A stretch of 64,000 nt of DNA from Maritimibacter alkaliphilus. GTDB lineage: Bacteria; Pseudomonadota; Alphaproteobacteria; Rhodobacterales; Rhodobacteraceae. The position numbers and the translations under genes are program-made. The DNA lies in assembly GCF_019801605.1 (NCBI RefSeq), contig NZ_JAHVIT010000001.1:1426001-1490000 (forward strand), in the 5' to 3' direction. Shown piece after piece: positions 25,687 through 34,041 of the stretch. The notes beneath the pieces are model-generated. The model was given only the letters and a program-made list of their open reading frames with translations. It ran no database searches and was not told the origin of the DNA. Within the stretch, counting starts at the first letter, position 1. Each line of letters opens with the position of its first letter.

Positions 25687-25741
25687 GCGGGGGGCTGTCT
25701 GCCCCCCGGGCTGCGCCCTCCCCCCGAGGATACTTGGGAAA
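25687..25741 (-). repeat. Dispersed repeat, copy 4 (long form)
   Basis: In the minus direction TTCCCAAGTATCCTCGGGGG is followed by GGGGGGCAGACAGCCCCCC, as at 17801 and 57981. It lies in the 378-base gap 25472-25849, which also holds degenerate GGGAAGGTC/GGGAAGGCC repeats near 25808-25840 and no gene. Confidence 0.75.
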
Positions 25742-25849
25742 CGAAAATGGACGTAGAGGCCCGGAGGGTGGAGTTCAGAAGGGCAAGGTCATCGGGCTGG
25801 TAACAGGGAAGGTCACGGGGAAGGCCGCAGGGAAGGCCAGGGCGCAGGC

Positions 25850-27325
25850 TTACTGGGCGGCGGGCATGGTGAAGACCTGCCCGGGGTAGATCAGGTCCGG
25901 GTTGCGGATGCGGTCGCGGTTGGCCTCGAAGACACGGACGTAGAGGATCCCCTCGCCGTATTTCGCCCGCGCGAGCGCCCAGAGGGTCGAGCCCGGCTGG
26001 ACCGTGACCTGGGTCACGCCCGAGGGCGGCAGGTCGGCGGCGGCGACGCGCTGGAACGGGGTTTCGATCCGGCTCTGGACGTTGCCATCGTCATCGACCT
26101 GATCGACGCGCAACTCGTAGAGGCCCTGGTTGATTTCCGGCAGGGCAATGGCCCAGCTCCCGTCCTCGGCCACGCGGGAGGTCGAGACAGGGCGGTTGTC
26201 GATATAGACCCGCACGAAGCCGCCATCGGGGCTGCGTCCGGCGAGTTGCACATCGCCCGCCGCGTCGTAGCTGATCGTGTCGAGGGCGACGCTGTCCATC
26301 ACCTCGGGCGGGGCCTCGGCGCTCTGCAGCACGCGGACGCCCTGTGCGCCGGCCAGAAGGACGGTGGGCGCGGCAGGCTCGGGACGGGGGTCCGGCGCGG
26401 ACGGCGCGTCGCCTGCGAGGGTGGGCGCGGTTTCGGTGCTGGCGCCCGCGGCGGGCGCCGCGGGGGCGCCGCTGGTCTGGGGGGCCGCGGGATCGGTCTG
26501 GGCGGTGGGGGCGCTTTCAGGCCCGGTCATGGCGAGGGCCGCGGGGTTGGCGGCGGTGCTGCCATCGGGGCCCGGGGACCTGAGCATGGGCGCCTGGCCG
26601 GCGGTGCCGGCGGGGCCTGCCGCCGGGGCGGCCGCGCTGATCTGCGGCTGCGCGGGCGCACGACCGGGGGCGAGGATCACCTGGTCGGTCGAGGTGACCT
26701 CGGTCCCGGCGCCGGGTGCGAACATCACCAGCGTCAGCACCCTGGGGGTATCGCTGGGGGCGAGGTCGAGGAAGGTGACGAACTTGCCGTCCGCGCCAGC
26801 GGTGCCGCGGCCGATCTCGGCCCCGTCGAGCTGTACCGCGACCGGCCAGTCGGGCGCCGCGCTGCCGGCGATCAGGGTCGAGCCGTCCGCCTCCACCCGC
26901 ACCACGTCAAAGCGCGGCGGGGCCGGCAGATTTCCCGCCAGTTCCCCCGTGGCAATCGGGTTGGCCAGCTGGCCGGCTGCGGGCGCCACATCTCCCGTCG
27001 CCACGGCGATACCGGAGCCCGCCTCGGGGGCAGTGCTGGCCACCGGAGCGGCGGGCGCATCGCTCTGGGGGGCGGAGGGGGCAGTCTCGGGCGACGTGGC
27101 AACCGGGGCCCCGGACGCGGTGTCCGCCGGAGCTGTCACGGGGCTGTCGTTGGCCGCAGGCGCGGCTGGCGCGGCCGCATCGGCGGTGGCGGGCGCCTTC
27201 GCCGCAGGGGTCTGCGTCGGGGACGAGGACAGCAGGCCGTAGCCCACGATCACGACCCCGGCCACCGCAATGGCGGCAACGCCTGCAAAGACGGGCCAGC
27301 CGCCCGTGTTCATCGAATTCCCCAT
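25850..27325 (-). CDS. Membrane-anchored LysM protein
   Basis: A 491-residue protein with one N-terminal transmembrane anchor (about residues 10-31), then some 270 residues rich in Ala, Pro, Thr and Ser. Between and after these come Ig-like beta segments (VVRVEADGSTLIAGSAAPDWPV style and YELRVDQVDDDG). A C-terminal LysM domain closes it (VTQVTVQPGSTLWALA through NPDLIYPGQVFTMP, about 440-490). LysM binds peptidoglycan, so the protein probably spans from inner membrane to wall. The ATG at 27325 follows GGGGAAG. A good sigma-70 promoter lies 46-74 bases upstream. Confidence 0.82.
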   Translation of the reverse strand: MGNSMNTGGWPVFAGVAAIAVAGVVIVGYGLLSSSPTQTPAAKAPATADAAAPAAPAANDSPVTAPADTASGAPVATSPETAPSAPQSDAPAAPVASTAPEAGSGIAVATGDVAPAAGQLANPIATGELAGNLPAPPRFDVVRVEADGSTLIAGSAAPDWPVAVQLDGAEIGRGTAGADGKFVTFLDLAPSDTPRVLTLVMFAPGAGTEVTSTDQVILAPGRAPAQPQISAAAPAAGPAGTAGQAPMLRSPGPDGSTAANPAALAMTGPESAPTAQTDPAAPQTSGAPAAPAAGASTETAPTLAGDAPSAPDPRPEPAAPTVLLAGAQGVRVLQSAEAPPEVMDSVALDTISYDAAGDVQLAGRSPDGGFVRVYIDNRPVSTSRVAEDGSWAIALPEINQGLYELRVDQVDDDGNVQSRIETPFQRVAAADLPPSGVTQVTVQPGSTLWALARAKYGEGILYVRVFEANRDRIRNPDLIYPGQVFTMPAAQ

Positions 27326-27370
27326 GTCTTCCCCTTCGTGCCTCACGGACACGTCATCCCCGGTTGAGCA

Positions 27371-27399
27371 CATATACCAACAGGATTATCACGGGTCAA
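27371..27399 (-). promoter_or_regulatory. Sigma-70 promoter of the LysM gene
   Basis: On the minus strand TTGACC (27399-27394), a 17-base spacer and TATATG (27376-27371) form a good -35/-10 pair, predicting a leader of about 38 bases. The region is divergent with the LOG-family gene. Confidence 0.65.
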
Positions 27400-27432
27400 A
27401 AGCCCTTGATCCCGCTTTCGAAAGGAATTGCC

Positions 27433-27984
27433 ATGGCCCGCGCCTCCGTCTGCGTCTTTTGCGGCTCGCGTCCCGGGGTGCACCCGGAGTATGCCGCGGC
27501 GGCCGAGACCCTCGGCACCGCCCTTGCCGGGGCCGACTGGCGGCTGGTCTACGGCGCGGGCGACGTCGGGCTGATGGGCATCGTTGCCCGGGCCGCACAG
27601 GGCGCGGGCGGCGAGACCTTCGGCGTGATCCCGACCCACCTGATGACGCTGGAAGTCGGCAAGACCGATCTGACGCGGTTCATCGTGACCGAGAACATGC
27701 ACGAGCGGAAGAAGGTCATGTACATGAACTCCGACGCCATCGTGGTCCTGCCGGGCGGTGCCGGGTCGCTGGATGAGTTCTTCGAGGTGCTGACATGGCG
27801 CCAGCTGGGGCTGCACGACAAGCCGATCTGGCTGCTGAACACCCGCGGCTACTGGGACCCGCTGAGCGGACTTCTGGATCACGTGATCCGCGAGGGCTTT
27901 GCCGGAGAGAGCCTTGCCACGCTGGTCGAGGGGGCGCCGGATGTGCCGCAGCTGATGCGCGCGCTGCAGGCGAAGCTGGGCTGA
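27433..27984 (+). CDS. LOG-family protein (TIGR00730, putative phosphoribohydrolase)
   Basis: A 183-residue Rossmann-fold protein of the LOG/YvdD family. It shows VCVFCGSRPG at the N-terminus (6-15), GAGDVGLMG (about 42-50), the Arg in MHERKKVM and the nucleotide motif PGGAGSLDEFFEVLTW, a variant of PGGxGTxxE. Characterised members release cytokinin-type free bases or cleave AMP to adenine and ribose phosphate. The ATG at 27433 has AAGGAA six bases upstream. It is divergent from the LysM gene. Confidence 0.9.
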   Translation: MARASVCVFCGSRPGVHPEYAAAAETLGTALAGADWRLVYGAGDVGLMGIVARAAQGAGGETFGVIPTHLMTLEVGKTDLTRFIVTENMHERKKVMYMNSDAIVVLPGGAGSLDEFFEVLTWRQLGLHDKPIWLLNTRGYWDPLSGLLDHVIREGFAGESLATLVEGAPDVPQLMRALQAKLG

Positions 27985-28391
27985 GGCGGGGCATGTGTCC
28001 GGGGGACAGGACCGGATGGACGGGCTTCGCAAGCCCGACCGGCTGAGCCTCTGGCTTGAGTTTTGCGTGCCTCGCCGGCCTTACCCCGTCAGCAGCGCTG
28101 AGATGGCCTCATGAAGCGCCACGGTGGGCGCCGCCGAACATCGCAGGCACCAATCGCTGCTTCGAAGTGATGGACGGCGCGCGCAAGGACAGATCCCAGA
28201 TGCGAAAAGCCGGGCAAGGAGTCCCTGCCCGGCTTTGGTCTGGTCGATAGGCCCGGTCCGAAAACCCGTCCGAAAGGTGCTGCGCCCCCTTCCCGCACGC
28301 GGCACCCGATGAGCCGAAAGGCCGCCCGCGCGTGAGGCGGGCGGCGCCACGGGTACGGTCGAGGCTGGTGCGATCAAGACTGGGCTGGCCG
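27985..28391. other. 407-base gap after the LOG gene
   Basis: Contains the hairpin CGGGCTT-CGC-AAGCCCG at 28020-28036, the terminator listed at 28206-28236 and a GCCGCCCG/CGGGCGGC stem near 28320-28346. I see no gene I can support. Confidence 0.5.
28206..28236. terminator. Terminator-like hairpin between LOG and host-attachment genes
   Basis: AAAGCCGGGCA and TGCCCGGCTTT are exact reverse complements around nine bases, with A- and T-containing ends in both directions. It can serve either convergent gene. Confidence 0.65.
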
Positions 28392-28859
28392 TCAGGCCGC
28401 CTCGTTCAGCTCACGCTTCAGCAGCTTCTCGATCTGGTCGAGCGGGTGGTTCGTGAGCGTCTTGGGGATCTCGCCCACCACGCGCGCCGTGACTTCCTTG
28501 TGCAGTTTCTGACGCAGGTCGCCCAAGGTCGCGGGCGGCGCGATCAGCAGGATGCGGTCGAAGCGCCCGGCATGGGCGTATTTGTAGAGCCGCTCGGCAA
28601 TCTCGTCGGCGAAGCGCTCCTTGGCAATCTGGTGCCAGTCGGTCTCCTCCATTGCGGATCGCTGGCCGACCCCGGTATCCGCCTTGCGGCCCGGGCTGTC
28701 GGTGCCCTGCTCGCGGTCCGGCGGATTGTCCTGCTTCTTCTCGCGGACGATCTCGAACATCGGATCCTGCGCGTCGGTCACGTTGCGCATGAACAGCGCC
28801 TTCTCACCATCGGCCACGAGGACCCATGCGCCTTCGGGAAGTTTGATCGGATCGCTCAT
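28392..28859 (-). CDS. Host-attachment family protein
   Basis: A 155-residue protein of the family named for Agrobacterium attachment to host cells. The N-terminal GAWVLVADGEKALFMRNV (about 10-27) and the C-terminal ERLYKYAHAGRFDRILLIAPPATLGDLRQKLH match its two halves, and VVGEIPKTLTNHPLDQIEKLL ends it. The actual function is unknown and many free-living bacteria carry it. The ATG at 28859 shares its A with the stop of the small upstream gene, so the pair is coupled. Confidence 0.8.
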   Translation of the reverse strand: MSDPIKLPEGAWVLVADGEKALFMRNVTDAQDPMFEIVREKKQDNPPDREQGTDSPGRKADTGVGQRSAMEETDWHQIAKERFADEIAERLYKYAHAGRFDRILLIAPPATLGDLRQKLHKEVTARVVGEIPKTLTNHPLDQIEKLLKRELNEAA

Positions 28860-29080
28860 CACACGCCCTCCTTGTCGCCGCTGCCGCTCTGGTCCTGTGC
28901 CTTGGGGGCGGTCTGGCCCCTCTCGGTGACGCGCTTCAGCTCGTCGCGGGTGCCGACCTTGCGCTGTATCTCGCCGCCTTTGCGGCCCTCCGCCGAGGGG
29001 GTGTCGATCTCTTCCGGGGGGACACCCAGAACCTCTTCGGTCTCGCGGCGGTGATCGTGGGATCTGGCTCGCTCTGCCAT
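28859..29080 (-). CDS. Small charged protein of unknown function
   Basis: A 73-residue, highly polar protein (MAERARSHDHRRETEEVLGV at its start, DKEGV at its end), probably disordered. I accept it as real because AGGAGG sits eight bases before the ATG and its stop overlaps the start of the host-attachment gene (TGATG), a coupled arrangement. The motif GKGGEIQRKVGT-like middle (residues about 31-44) is basic. I recognise no family. It lies after the sodB terminator, so it probably begins its own transcript; a GCCCCCG hairpin sits just upstream of its ribosome site. Confidence 0.6.
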   Translation of the reverse strand: MAERARSHDHRRETEEVLGVPPEEIDTPSAEGRKGGEIQRKVGTRDELKRVTERGQTAPKAQDQSGSGDKEGV

Positions 29081-29156
29081 CTTGGTTCCTCCTTCTCGAT
29101 GCCCCCGGTCCGCGGGGGCTTCAGGGAGAAAACGCGCCCGTAAAGCCACGGTTCCA

Positions 29157-29192
29157 AAAGAAAAATCCCCCGCGCGGCATTCCGCACGGGGG
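29157..29192 (-). terminator. Terminator after sodB
   Basis: On the minus strand CCCCCGTGCGG and CCGCGCGGGGG (one G-T pair) enclose AATG and are followed by ATTTTTCTTTT, a textbook intrinsic terminator. Confidence 0.9.
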
Positions 29193-29253
29193 ACTTTGGC
29201 ATAGACGTCTCGATGCTGCGGCGCGGCAGGCGCGCCGGCAGCACTCCACGCCC

Positions 29254-29853
29254 TCACATGCGCGAGGCGACGTTTTCCCAGTTCACCAGCTTGTCGAGGA
29301 AGTTCGACAGGTAGGCGGGACGCTTGTTGCGGAAGTCGATGTAGTAGGAGTGCTCCCACACGTCGCAGCCCAGCAGGGCAGTCTGGCCGAAGCAGAGCGG
29401 GTTCACGCCGTTCTCGGTCTTGGTGACCTTCAGCGACCCGTCGGTGTCCTTCACCAGCCAGCACCAGCCGGAGCCGAACTGGCCCGCGCCTGCGGCGGAG
29501 AAATCTTCCTTGAACTTGTCGACCGAACCGAAGGACTCGGTGATCGCCTTTTCAAGCTCGGAGGGCATCGCGCTTGCGCCCGGGCCCATCATTTCCCAGA
29601 ACTGGTTGTGGTTCCAGAACTGCGAGGCGTTGTTGAAGATACCGTTCTGGGCGACGGCCTTGGGGTCGTAGGTGCCCTTGATGATCTCTTCGACGGACTT
29701 GCCTTCCCACTCGGTACCGGCGATCGCCTTGTTGCCGTTGTCGACATAGGCCTTGTGGTGGATATCGTGGTGATATTCCAGCGTTTCCTTGGACATGCCG
29801 AGGTCGGCGAGTGCGTCGTGGGCATAAGGAAGATCGGGAAGTTCAAAAGCCAT
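29254..29853 (-). CDS. sodB: Superoxide dismutase, Fe/Mn family
   Basis: A 199-residue cytoplasmic enzyme that converts superoxide to oxygen and hydrogen peroxide. The four metal ligands are visible: His28 in EYHHDIHH, His82 in WNHNQFW, and Asp164 and His168 in CDVWEHSYY. The family pair GAGQFGSGWCWLV is present. Gln near residue 125 (AGQFGSG) is at a position that in iron enzymes is usually at Q69, so iron versus manganese is best left open, though the gene length and context suit SodB. The start has AAGGGGG upstream. A strong terminator follows. Confidence 0.94.
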   Translation of the reverse strand: MAFELPDLPYAHDALADLGMSKETLEYHHDIHHKAYVDNGNKAIAGTEWEGKSVEEIIKGTYDPKAVAQNGIFNNASQFWNHNQFWEMMGPGASAMPSELEKAITESFGSVDKFKEDFSAAGAGQFGSGWCWLVKDTDGSLKVTKTENGVNPLCFGQTALLGCDVWEHSYYIDFRNKRPAYLSNFLDKLVNWENVASRM

Positions 29854-30020
29854 GAGAGGGCCCCCTTTACTTGGAATGGGTTGACTGCCCCTAGATGTTA
29901 CCCTCACCGGGCAGAGGTCAAGGGCATCCGTGCACGAAACCTCCCGGGGCCGGTGCACAGGGGTGTGCAGAGGGGTGTGAAGGCGGGACAGGAACCCGGG
30001 CGCCCCCTGCGCCGCCCTGC

Positions 30021-30217
30021 CCGTTTTCTGCGAAGAAAACGGACCGGAAAATGCGCATTTTCCGGACAGCCCCTCGCGCACCGCGCCTCTTCGGGACCGG
30101 GTGCAGGGCCTCGCATCCGGCCGCGGCCGCTGCCCGCCCTCTCTGCCGGGCAGCCCCCCGCGCCGCGCGCTGCAAAAATCTTCGAAGATTTTTGGGAAGA
30201 ATTTTCGGAAATTCTTC
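30021..30217. repeat. Hairpin cluster, copy B, between sodB and the ABC-F gene
   Basis: Within the 429-base gap 29854-30282 are four perfect AT-cored hairpins or palindromes: CCGTTTTCT/AGAAAACGG (30021-30042), a 22-bp palindrome with CCGGAAAATGC as its half (30044-30065), AAAAATCTTC with its complement (30174-30193), and GAAGAATTT/AAATTCTTC (30196-30217). A CTGCCCG/CGGGCAG stem lies at 30130-30153. No gene is present. Confidence 0.75.
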
Positions 30218-30282
30218 TGCGCCGTGCCGTGCCCGCGCGCGCCCCATTGACCGTCCCCCGGCGTTCAGGCATTGCGCGCATC

Positions 30283-32133
30283 ATGCTGCGCATTGATGAC
30301 ATCACCTATTCCGTCGAAGGCCGCCCCCTGTTCGAAGGGGCCTCGGCCACCATTCCCGCGGGCCACAAGGTCGGCCTCATCGGCCGCAACGGGGCGGGCA
30401 AGACGACGCTCTTTCGCCTGATCCGGGGCGAGCTGGCGCTTGAGGGCGGCACGATCTCGCTGCCGCAGCGTGCCCGCATCGGCGGCGTCGCGCAGGAGGT
30501 GCCGGGCAACGAGGTCTCGTTGCTGGACACGGTGCTGGCCGCCGATACCGAACGCGCCGCCCTGATGGCCGAGGCAGAGACCGCGACCGACCCCGCCCGC
30601 ATTGCCGACATCCAGACCCGGCTGGCCGATATCGACGCCTGGAGCGCCGAGGGCCGCGCCTCCGCCATTCTGCGCGGCCTTGGCTTCACCGCCGAAGAGC
30701 AGCTGATGCCCTGCTCCGCCTTCTCCGGCGGCTGGCGGATGCGGGTCGCGCTTGCCGCCGTGCTCTTTGCCGAGCCGGACGTGCTGCTGCTCGACGAACC
30801 GACCAACTACCTCGACCTCGAGGGCGCGCTCTGGCTGGAAAGCTACCTCGCGAAATACCCCCATACGGTGCTGATCATCTCGCACGACCGCGGGCTGCTG
30901 AACCGCGCCGTGGGCGCGATCCTGCATCTCGAGAACCGCTCGCTCACCTATTACACCGGCCCCTATGACCAGTTCGCCCGCCAGCGGGCCGAACAGCGCG
31001 CCGTGCAGGCCGCGCAGGCCAAGAAGCAGGAGGCCCGCCGCGCCCACCTGCAAAGCTTCGTGGACCGGTTCAAGGCCAAGGCCTCGAAGGCGAAACAGGC
31101 GCAGTCGCGGGTCAAGATGCTGGAGAAGATGGACCGGATCACCGCGCCCGAGGATGCGGCGCGCACGGTCTTCACCTTCCCCGAACCGGAAGAGCTCTCG
31201 CCGCCCATCCTCGCCGTCGAAGGCGGCAAGACCGGCTATGGCGAGACCGTCATCCTGCGCAACCTGAACCTGCGCATCGATCAGGACGACCGGATCGCCC
31301 TGCTGGGCCGCAACGGCGAGGGCAAGTCGACGCTCTCCAAGATGCTGTCCGACCGGCTGGCGATGATGGAAGGCAAGATGACGCGCTCGTCCAAGCTGCG
31401 CGTCGGCTTCTTCGCGCAGCACCAGGTCGACGAGCTGCACATCGACGAAACCCCGCTTCAGCACATCCAGCGCGAGCGGCCCGGCGAACAGCAGGCCAAG
31501 CTGCGCGCGCGCCTTGCAGGCTTCGGCCTTGGCGCGGACCAGGCCGAGGCAGAGGTCGGCCGCCTCTCGGGCGGGCAGAAGGCGCGGCTCTCGCTGTTGC
31601 TGGCGACGCTGGACGCGCCGCATATGCTGATCCTCGACGAACCGACCAACCACCTCGACATCGAAAGCCGCGAGGCCCTTGTCGAGGCGCTGACCGCCTA
31701 TACCGGCGCGGTGATCCTCGTCAGCCACGACATGCACCTGCTCTCGCTGGTGGCGGACCGGCTGTGGCTGGTGAAGGACGGACAGGTCACGCCCTACGAG
31801 GATGACCTCGAAGCCTATCGCCGCATGCTGCTGACCCCGGACAAGCCCGCGAAACCGGCCAAGGAGGAGGCGCCGAAACCGAAACGCCCCTCCCGCGACC
31901 AGATGCTGGCGCTGAAGGCCGAGGTCCGCAAGGGCGAGGAGCGCGTCAACAAGCTGAACGAGATGCGCGACAAGCTGGCCAAGAAGCTGGCCGATCCCGC
32001 GCTCTACGAGAGCGAGAAGGTCGGCGAGCTGGAAGTCTGGAACAAGAAATATGCCGAGGTCATGGATGCGCTGGAGCGCGCCGAAGGCCTCTGGATGAGC
32101 GCGCTCGAGAAACTGGACTCGGCGGAGGCCTGA
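30283..32133 (+). CDS. ABC-F family ATPase (Uup/YheS-like)
   Basis: A 616-residue soluble protein with two ABC ATPase domains and no membrane part. Walker A motifs are GRNGAGKTT (about 35-43) and GRNGEGKST (about 343-351); signatures are FSGGWRMR and LSGGQKAR; Walker B motifs are LLLDEPTNYLD and LILDEPTNHLD. A charged linker between the domains (QAKKQEARRAHLQSF) and a C-terminal coiled coil (from ALKAEVRKGEERVNKLNEM) complete the ABC-F layout. Such proteins act on the ribosome or replication intermediates. The ATG at 30283 gives normal length; the frame is open far upstream through the hairpin cluster. Confidence 0.93.
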   Translation: MLRIDDITYSVEGRPLFEGASATIPAGHKVGLIGRNGAGKTTLFRLIRGELALEGGTISLPQRARIGGVAQEVPGNEVSLLDTVLAADTERAALMAEAETATDPARIADIQTRLADIDAWSAEGRASAILRGLGFTAEEQLMPCSAFSGGWRMRVALAAVLFAEPDVLLLDEPTNYLDLEGALWLESYLAKYPHTVLIISHDRGLLNRAVGAILHLENRSLTYYTGPYDQFARQRAEQRAVQAAQAKKQEARRAHLQSFVDRFKAKASKAKQAQSRVKMLEKMDRITAPEDAARTVFTFPEPEELSPPILAVEGGKTGYGETVILRNLNLRIDQDDRIALLGRNGEGKSTLSKMLSDRLAMMEGKMTRSSKLRVGFFAQHQVDELHIDETPLQHIQRERPGEQQAKLRARLAGFGLGADQAEAEVGRLSGGQKARLSLLLATLDAPHMLILDEPTNHLDIESREALVEALTAYTGAVILVSHDMHLLSLVADRLWLVKDGQVTPYEDDLEAYRRMLLTPDKPAKPAKEEAPKPKRPSRDQMLALKAEVRKGEERVNKLNEMRDKLAKKLADPALYESEKVGELEVWNKKYAEVMDALERAEGLWMSALEKLDSAEA

Positions 32134-32363
32134 GGCCCCCGCCGTTCCTCGCCGCTGCGGCGGCTGTATCGTCTGTGGCGACATGATGCGGCGGCACGCG
32201 CCCTCTCAGGCCAAGTCGGCCGCCTGACGCACCCCAGTCCCGGTGCCGTATCCGGGCGCACTCAGGAAAGCAGCGGCGGCGCCGCAGCCCGCCAGCTGCC
32301 GCGCCCCTCCTTCGTGACCTGGGCCTGGGGACACGGGGCTCGGAACACGGCCCTCGGCAAACC

Positions 32364-32437
32364 AGACTCGCGACACTGGTCCCGCGACACCGGGATCATG
32401 GCACTGGCCTCGTGACACTGGCCTCGTGACACTGGCC
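32364..32437. repeat. Degenerate 14-bp tandem repeat CCTCGTGACACTGG
   Basis: Two exact units CCTCGTGACACTGG (about 32408-32435) preceded by three degenerate ones (ACTCGCGACACTGG, CCCGCGACACCGG, ATCATGGCACTGG). It lies in the 332-base gap 32134-32465, where I see no gene. Confidence 0.7.
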
Positions 32438-32465
32438 GCAACCGGCCAGCGCCCGCCCCCTGACC

Positions 32466-32921
32466 TCAATCGTCGTACTTGAACTCGCGCAGCCGTCCGC
32501 CGCGGCCGTATTCGGCCTCGAACCGGCGCGACTTGCCGTCGATGCCCTCGATCTCGATCTCGCCGTCGTCGTCGAACTCGATCTTGTAGAACCGCGCCTC
32601 CGGGCCCCAGGGGGCGCCGGTCAGCATGTCGGGGTGCAGCAGGCTCTCGACACTGCCGAGCGTGAAACCCGCGCGCTCCTCGGTTTCGATCTCCTCGATG
32701 GAGCCGTCCCGGCGCACGTCGACCTCGACCTCGATCCCGTCGGGCAGACGGCCGTGGAGGTCGGGCATATGCGGGCCCTTGGGGAAGATGCGGATCTCGG
32801 TCAGGCCGAGCTTGGCCGCGGCGGCCTCGACCAGCGGTTCGTGGTCGGTGGCAAATGCCGGACCGGCCAACACCGTGATGCCGAGAGCGAGGGGATGAAG
32901 GGGAGAGAACGGGGATTTCAA
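32466..32921 (-). CDS. Exported PepSY-like protein of unknown function
   Basis: A 151-residue protein with a signal peptide (residues 1 to about 24, PLALGITVLAGPAFA) and an acidic beta-rich body (IEVEVDVRRDGSIEEIETEE; FYKIEFDDDGEIEIEGIDG) like the small PepSY-domain repeats. I place the start at a TTG (32921) because AAGGAGG lies exactly five bases upstream and the signal peptide then begins at residue 1; the longer frame upstream has no ribosome site. It is probably periplasmic. It is 103 bases beyond the DUF2218 gene and may share its transcript. Confidence 0.65.
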   Translation of the reverse strand: MKSPFSPLHPLALGITVLAGPAFATDHEPLVEAAAAKLGLTEIRIFPKGPHMPDLHGRLPDGIEVEVDVRRDGSIEEIETEERAGFTLGSVESLLHPDMLTGAPWGPEARFYKIEFDDDGEIEIEGIDGKSRRFEAEYGRGGRLREFKYDD

Positions 32922-33024
32922 AGCGGCCTCCTTGCAGGGCTTTGGGAGAGCTGCGTCTGGCGGCGGCTTGAGCAGCAGCGGCGGGCCCGGGAGAAGGCCC
33001 GCAGGGAGAGTGCCGGTCGGGCGC

Positions 33025-33354
33025 TCAGGCGTCCGACCAGATGATTGCAATCTCCTCGCGGAAGGCGAAGCGCACAAGGTGCCGCGCGATCACGTCTTCG
33101 AGTGCGGGCAAATCCGCCGGGTCCCGGGCCACGACCTCCAGAACCAATACAGCAGGTTCGGCGCGCAACTCGCTGATCCCCATGGAAAACTCGATCCTGC
33201 CCTCGGTGGGGTCGAACGTGACGGGGATCTTGTGCTGGAAGTGCTTGCACAGCTGCTGAAGGTAGCGGCTGGCCTGGGGCGTCGGGATCTCGGCGCGCCG
33301 GCGCAGGGTCGGGGTGGACGTGGTCGGGGCGGTCTGAATGGGAGTTTCGGTCAT
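33025..33354 (-). CDS. DUF2218 domain protein
   Basis: A 109-residue protein: IPTPQASRYLQQLCKHFQHKIPV (about 23-45), GRIEFSMG and LEDVIARHLVRFAFREE are the DUF2218 pattern. In many bacteria this domain is attached to or encoded with siderophore-interacting ferric reductases. Here it is a single-domain protein 18 bases behind the His-rich PadR gene in the same direction, so the two form an operon. A role in iron or nickel handling is an inference from that company. Confidence 0.8.
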   Translation of the reverse strand: MTETPIQTAPTTSTPTLRRRAEIPTPQASRYLQQLCKHFQHKIPVTFDPTEGRIEFSMGISELRAEPAVLVLEVVARDPADLPALEDVIARHLVRFAFREEIAIIWSDA

Positions 33355-33372
33355 GGTCTGTCCTTTGACGTG

Positions 33373-34020
33373 TCAGGTATCTTGGGGATCGGTCTTGGAG
33401 GACGCGGCGATCTGTGCCGCGGCGCTTTCGATCACGGCGGCGATCTCGGCGGCATCCGCCTCGGTCCAGCTGCGGCCGCGGAACTGCTGGCGCAGGGCCG
33501 CCTTGAGGCTGTCCATGGCCGACATGACCACGGGCGGCACCCCGGCCCGGCCCGATCCGGCCATGCCGCCGATCCGGCTGCGCAGCCCCTCCAGCGCCGG
33601 CTGCTGCTCCTCCAGGTGCGCGCGGCCGGCCTCCGTGAGCTCGTAGGTCTTGCGGGTGCCTTCGGTCATCGCCACGGCAAAGCCCATGTCCTCGGCCCAG
33701 GCCAGGGTCGGATAGATCACCCCGGGGCTCGGCGTGTAACTGCCGCCGAAGAGTTCCTCCACGGCGCGGATCAGCTCGTAGCCATGGCGCGGCCCCTCGG
33801 TCAGCAACGAGAGCAGCAGCAAACGGATCTCGCCATAGTCCATCGGACGTTTGCCGCGCCGTCCGCCACCACCGTGCCGCCCTGACTGCCCACCGCCGTG
33901 AGGACCGCCATGACCTCCGCCATGCCGGCCATGCCGCCCCTCGCCCGGCCCGCGGCCGCCGCCCTCTGCCCCCCGGGCCAGCGGTGCCATACCGCCCAAG
34001 ACCCTCTGCCGATGTCGCAT
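33373..34020 (-). CDS. PadR-family regulator with His-rich N-terminus (YqjI-like)
   Basis: A 215-residue regulator. Residues about 20-55 form a Gly/His-rich tail (repeats such as HGGGHGGPHGGG), typical of metal sensing. The winged helix follows (MDYGEIRLLLLSLLTEGPRHGYELI, then YTPSPGVIYPTLAWAEDMGFA, about 60-110), and a C-terminal dimer helix region ends it. The layout matches E. coli YqjI, a nickel-responsive repressor of a ferric reductase. I prefer the ATG at 34020, which has GGAG six bases upstream, over 34032. A perfect 12-bp inverted repeat lies 22-59 bases upstream, so autoregulation is likely. Confidence 0.85.
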   Translation of the reverse strand: MRHRQRVLGGMAPLARGAEGGGRGPGEGRHGRHGGGHGGPHGGGQSGRHGGGGRRGKRPMDYGEIRLLLLSLLTEGPRHGYELIRAVEELFGGSYTPSPGVIYPTLAWAEDMGFAVAMTEGTRKTYELTEAGRAHLEEQQPALEGLRSRIGGMAGSGRAGVPPVVMSAMDSLKAALRQQFRGRSWTEADAAEIAAVIESAAAQIAASSKTDPQDT

Positions 34021-34041
34021 CTGCCTCTCCATGTCCACAGG

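Noticed and set aside
28936-29244. A 102-residue minus-strand frame in another register upstream of the host-attachment gene
   Set aside because: It crosses the sodB terminator and has no ribosome site; the overlapping 73-residue frame has AGGAGG and a coupled stop.
30265-32184. A 639-residue minus-strand frame opposite the ABC-F gene
   Set aside because: Antisense shadow; no domain, and the sense strand shows two intact ATPase domains.
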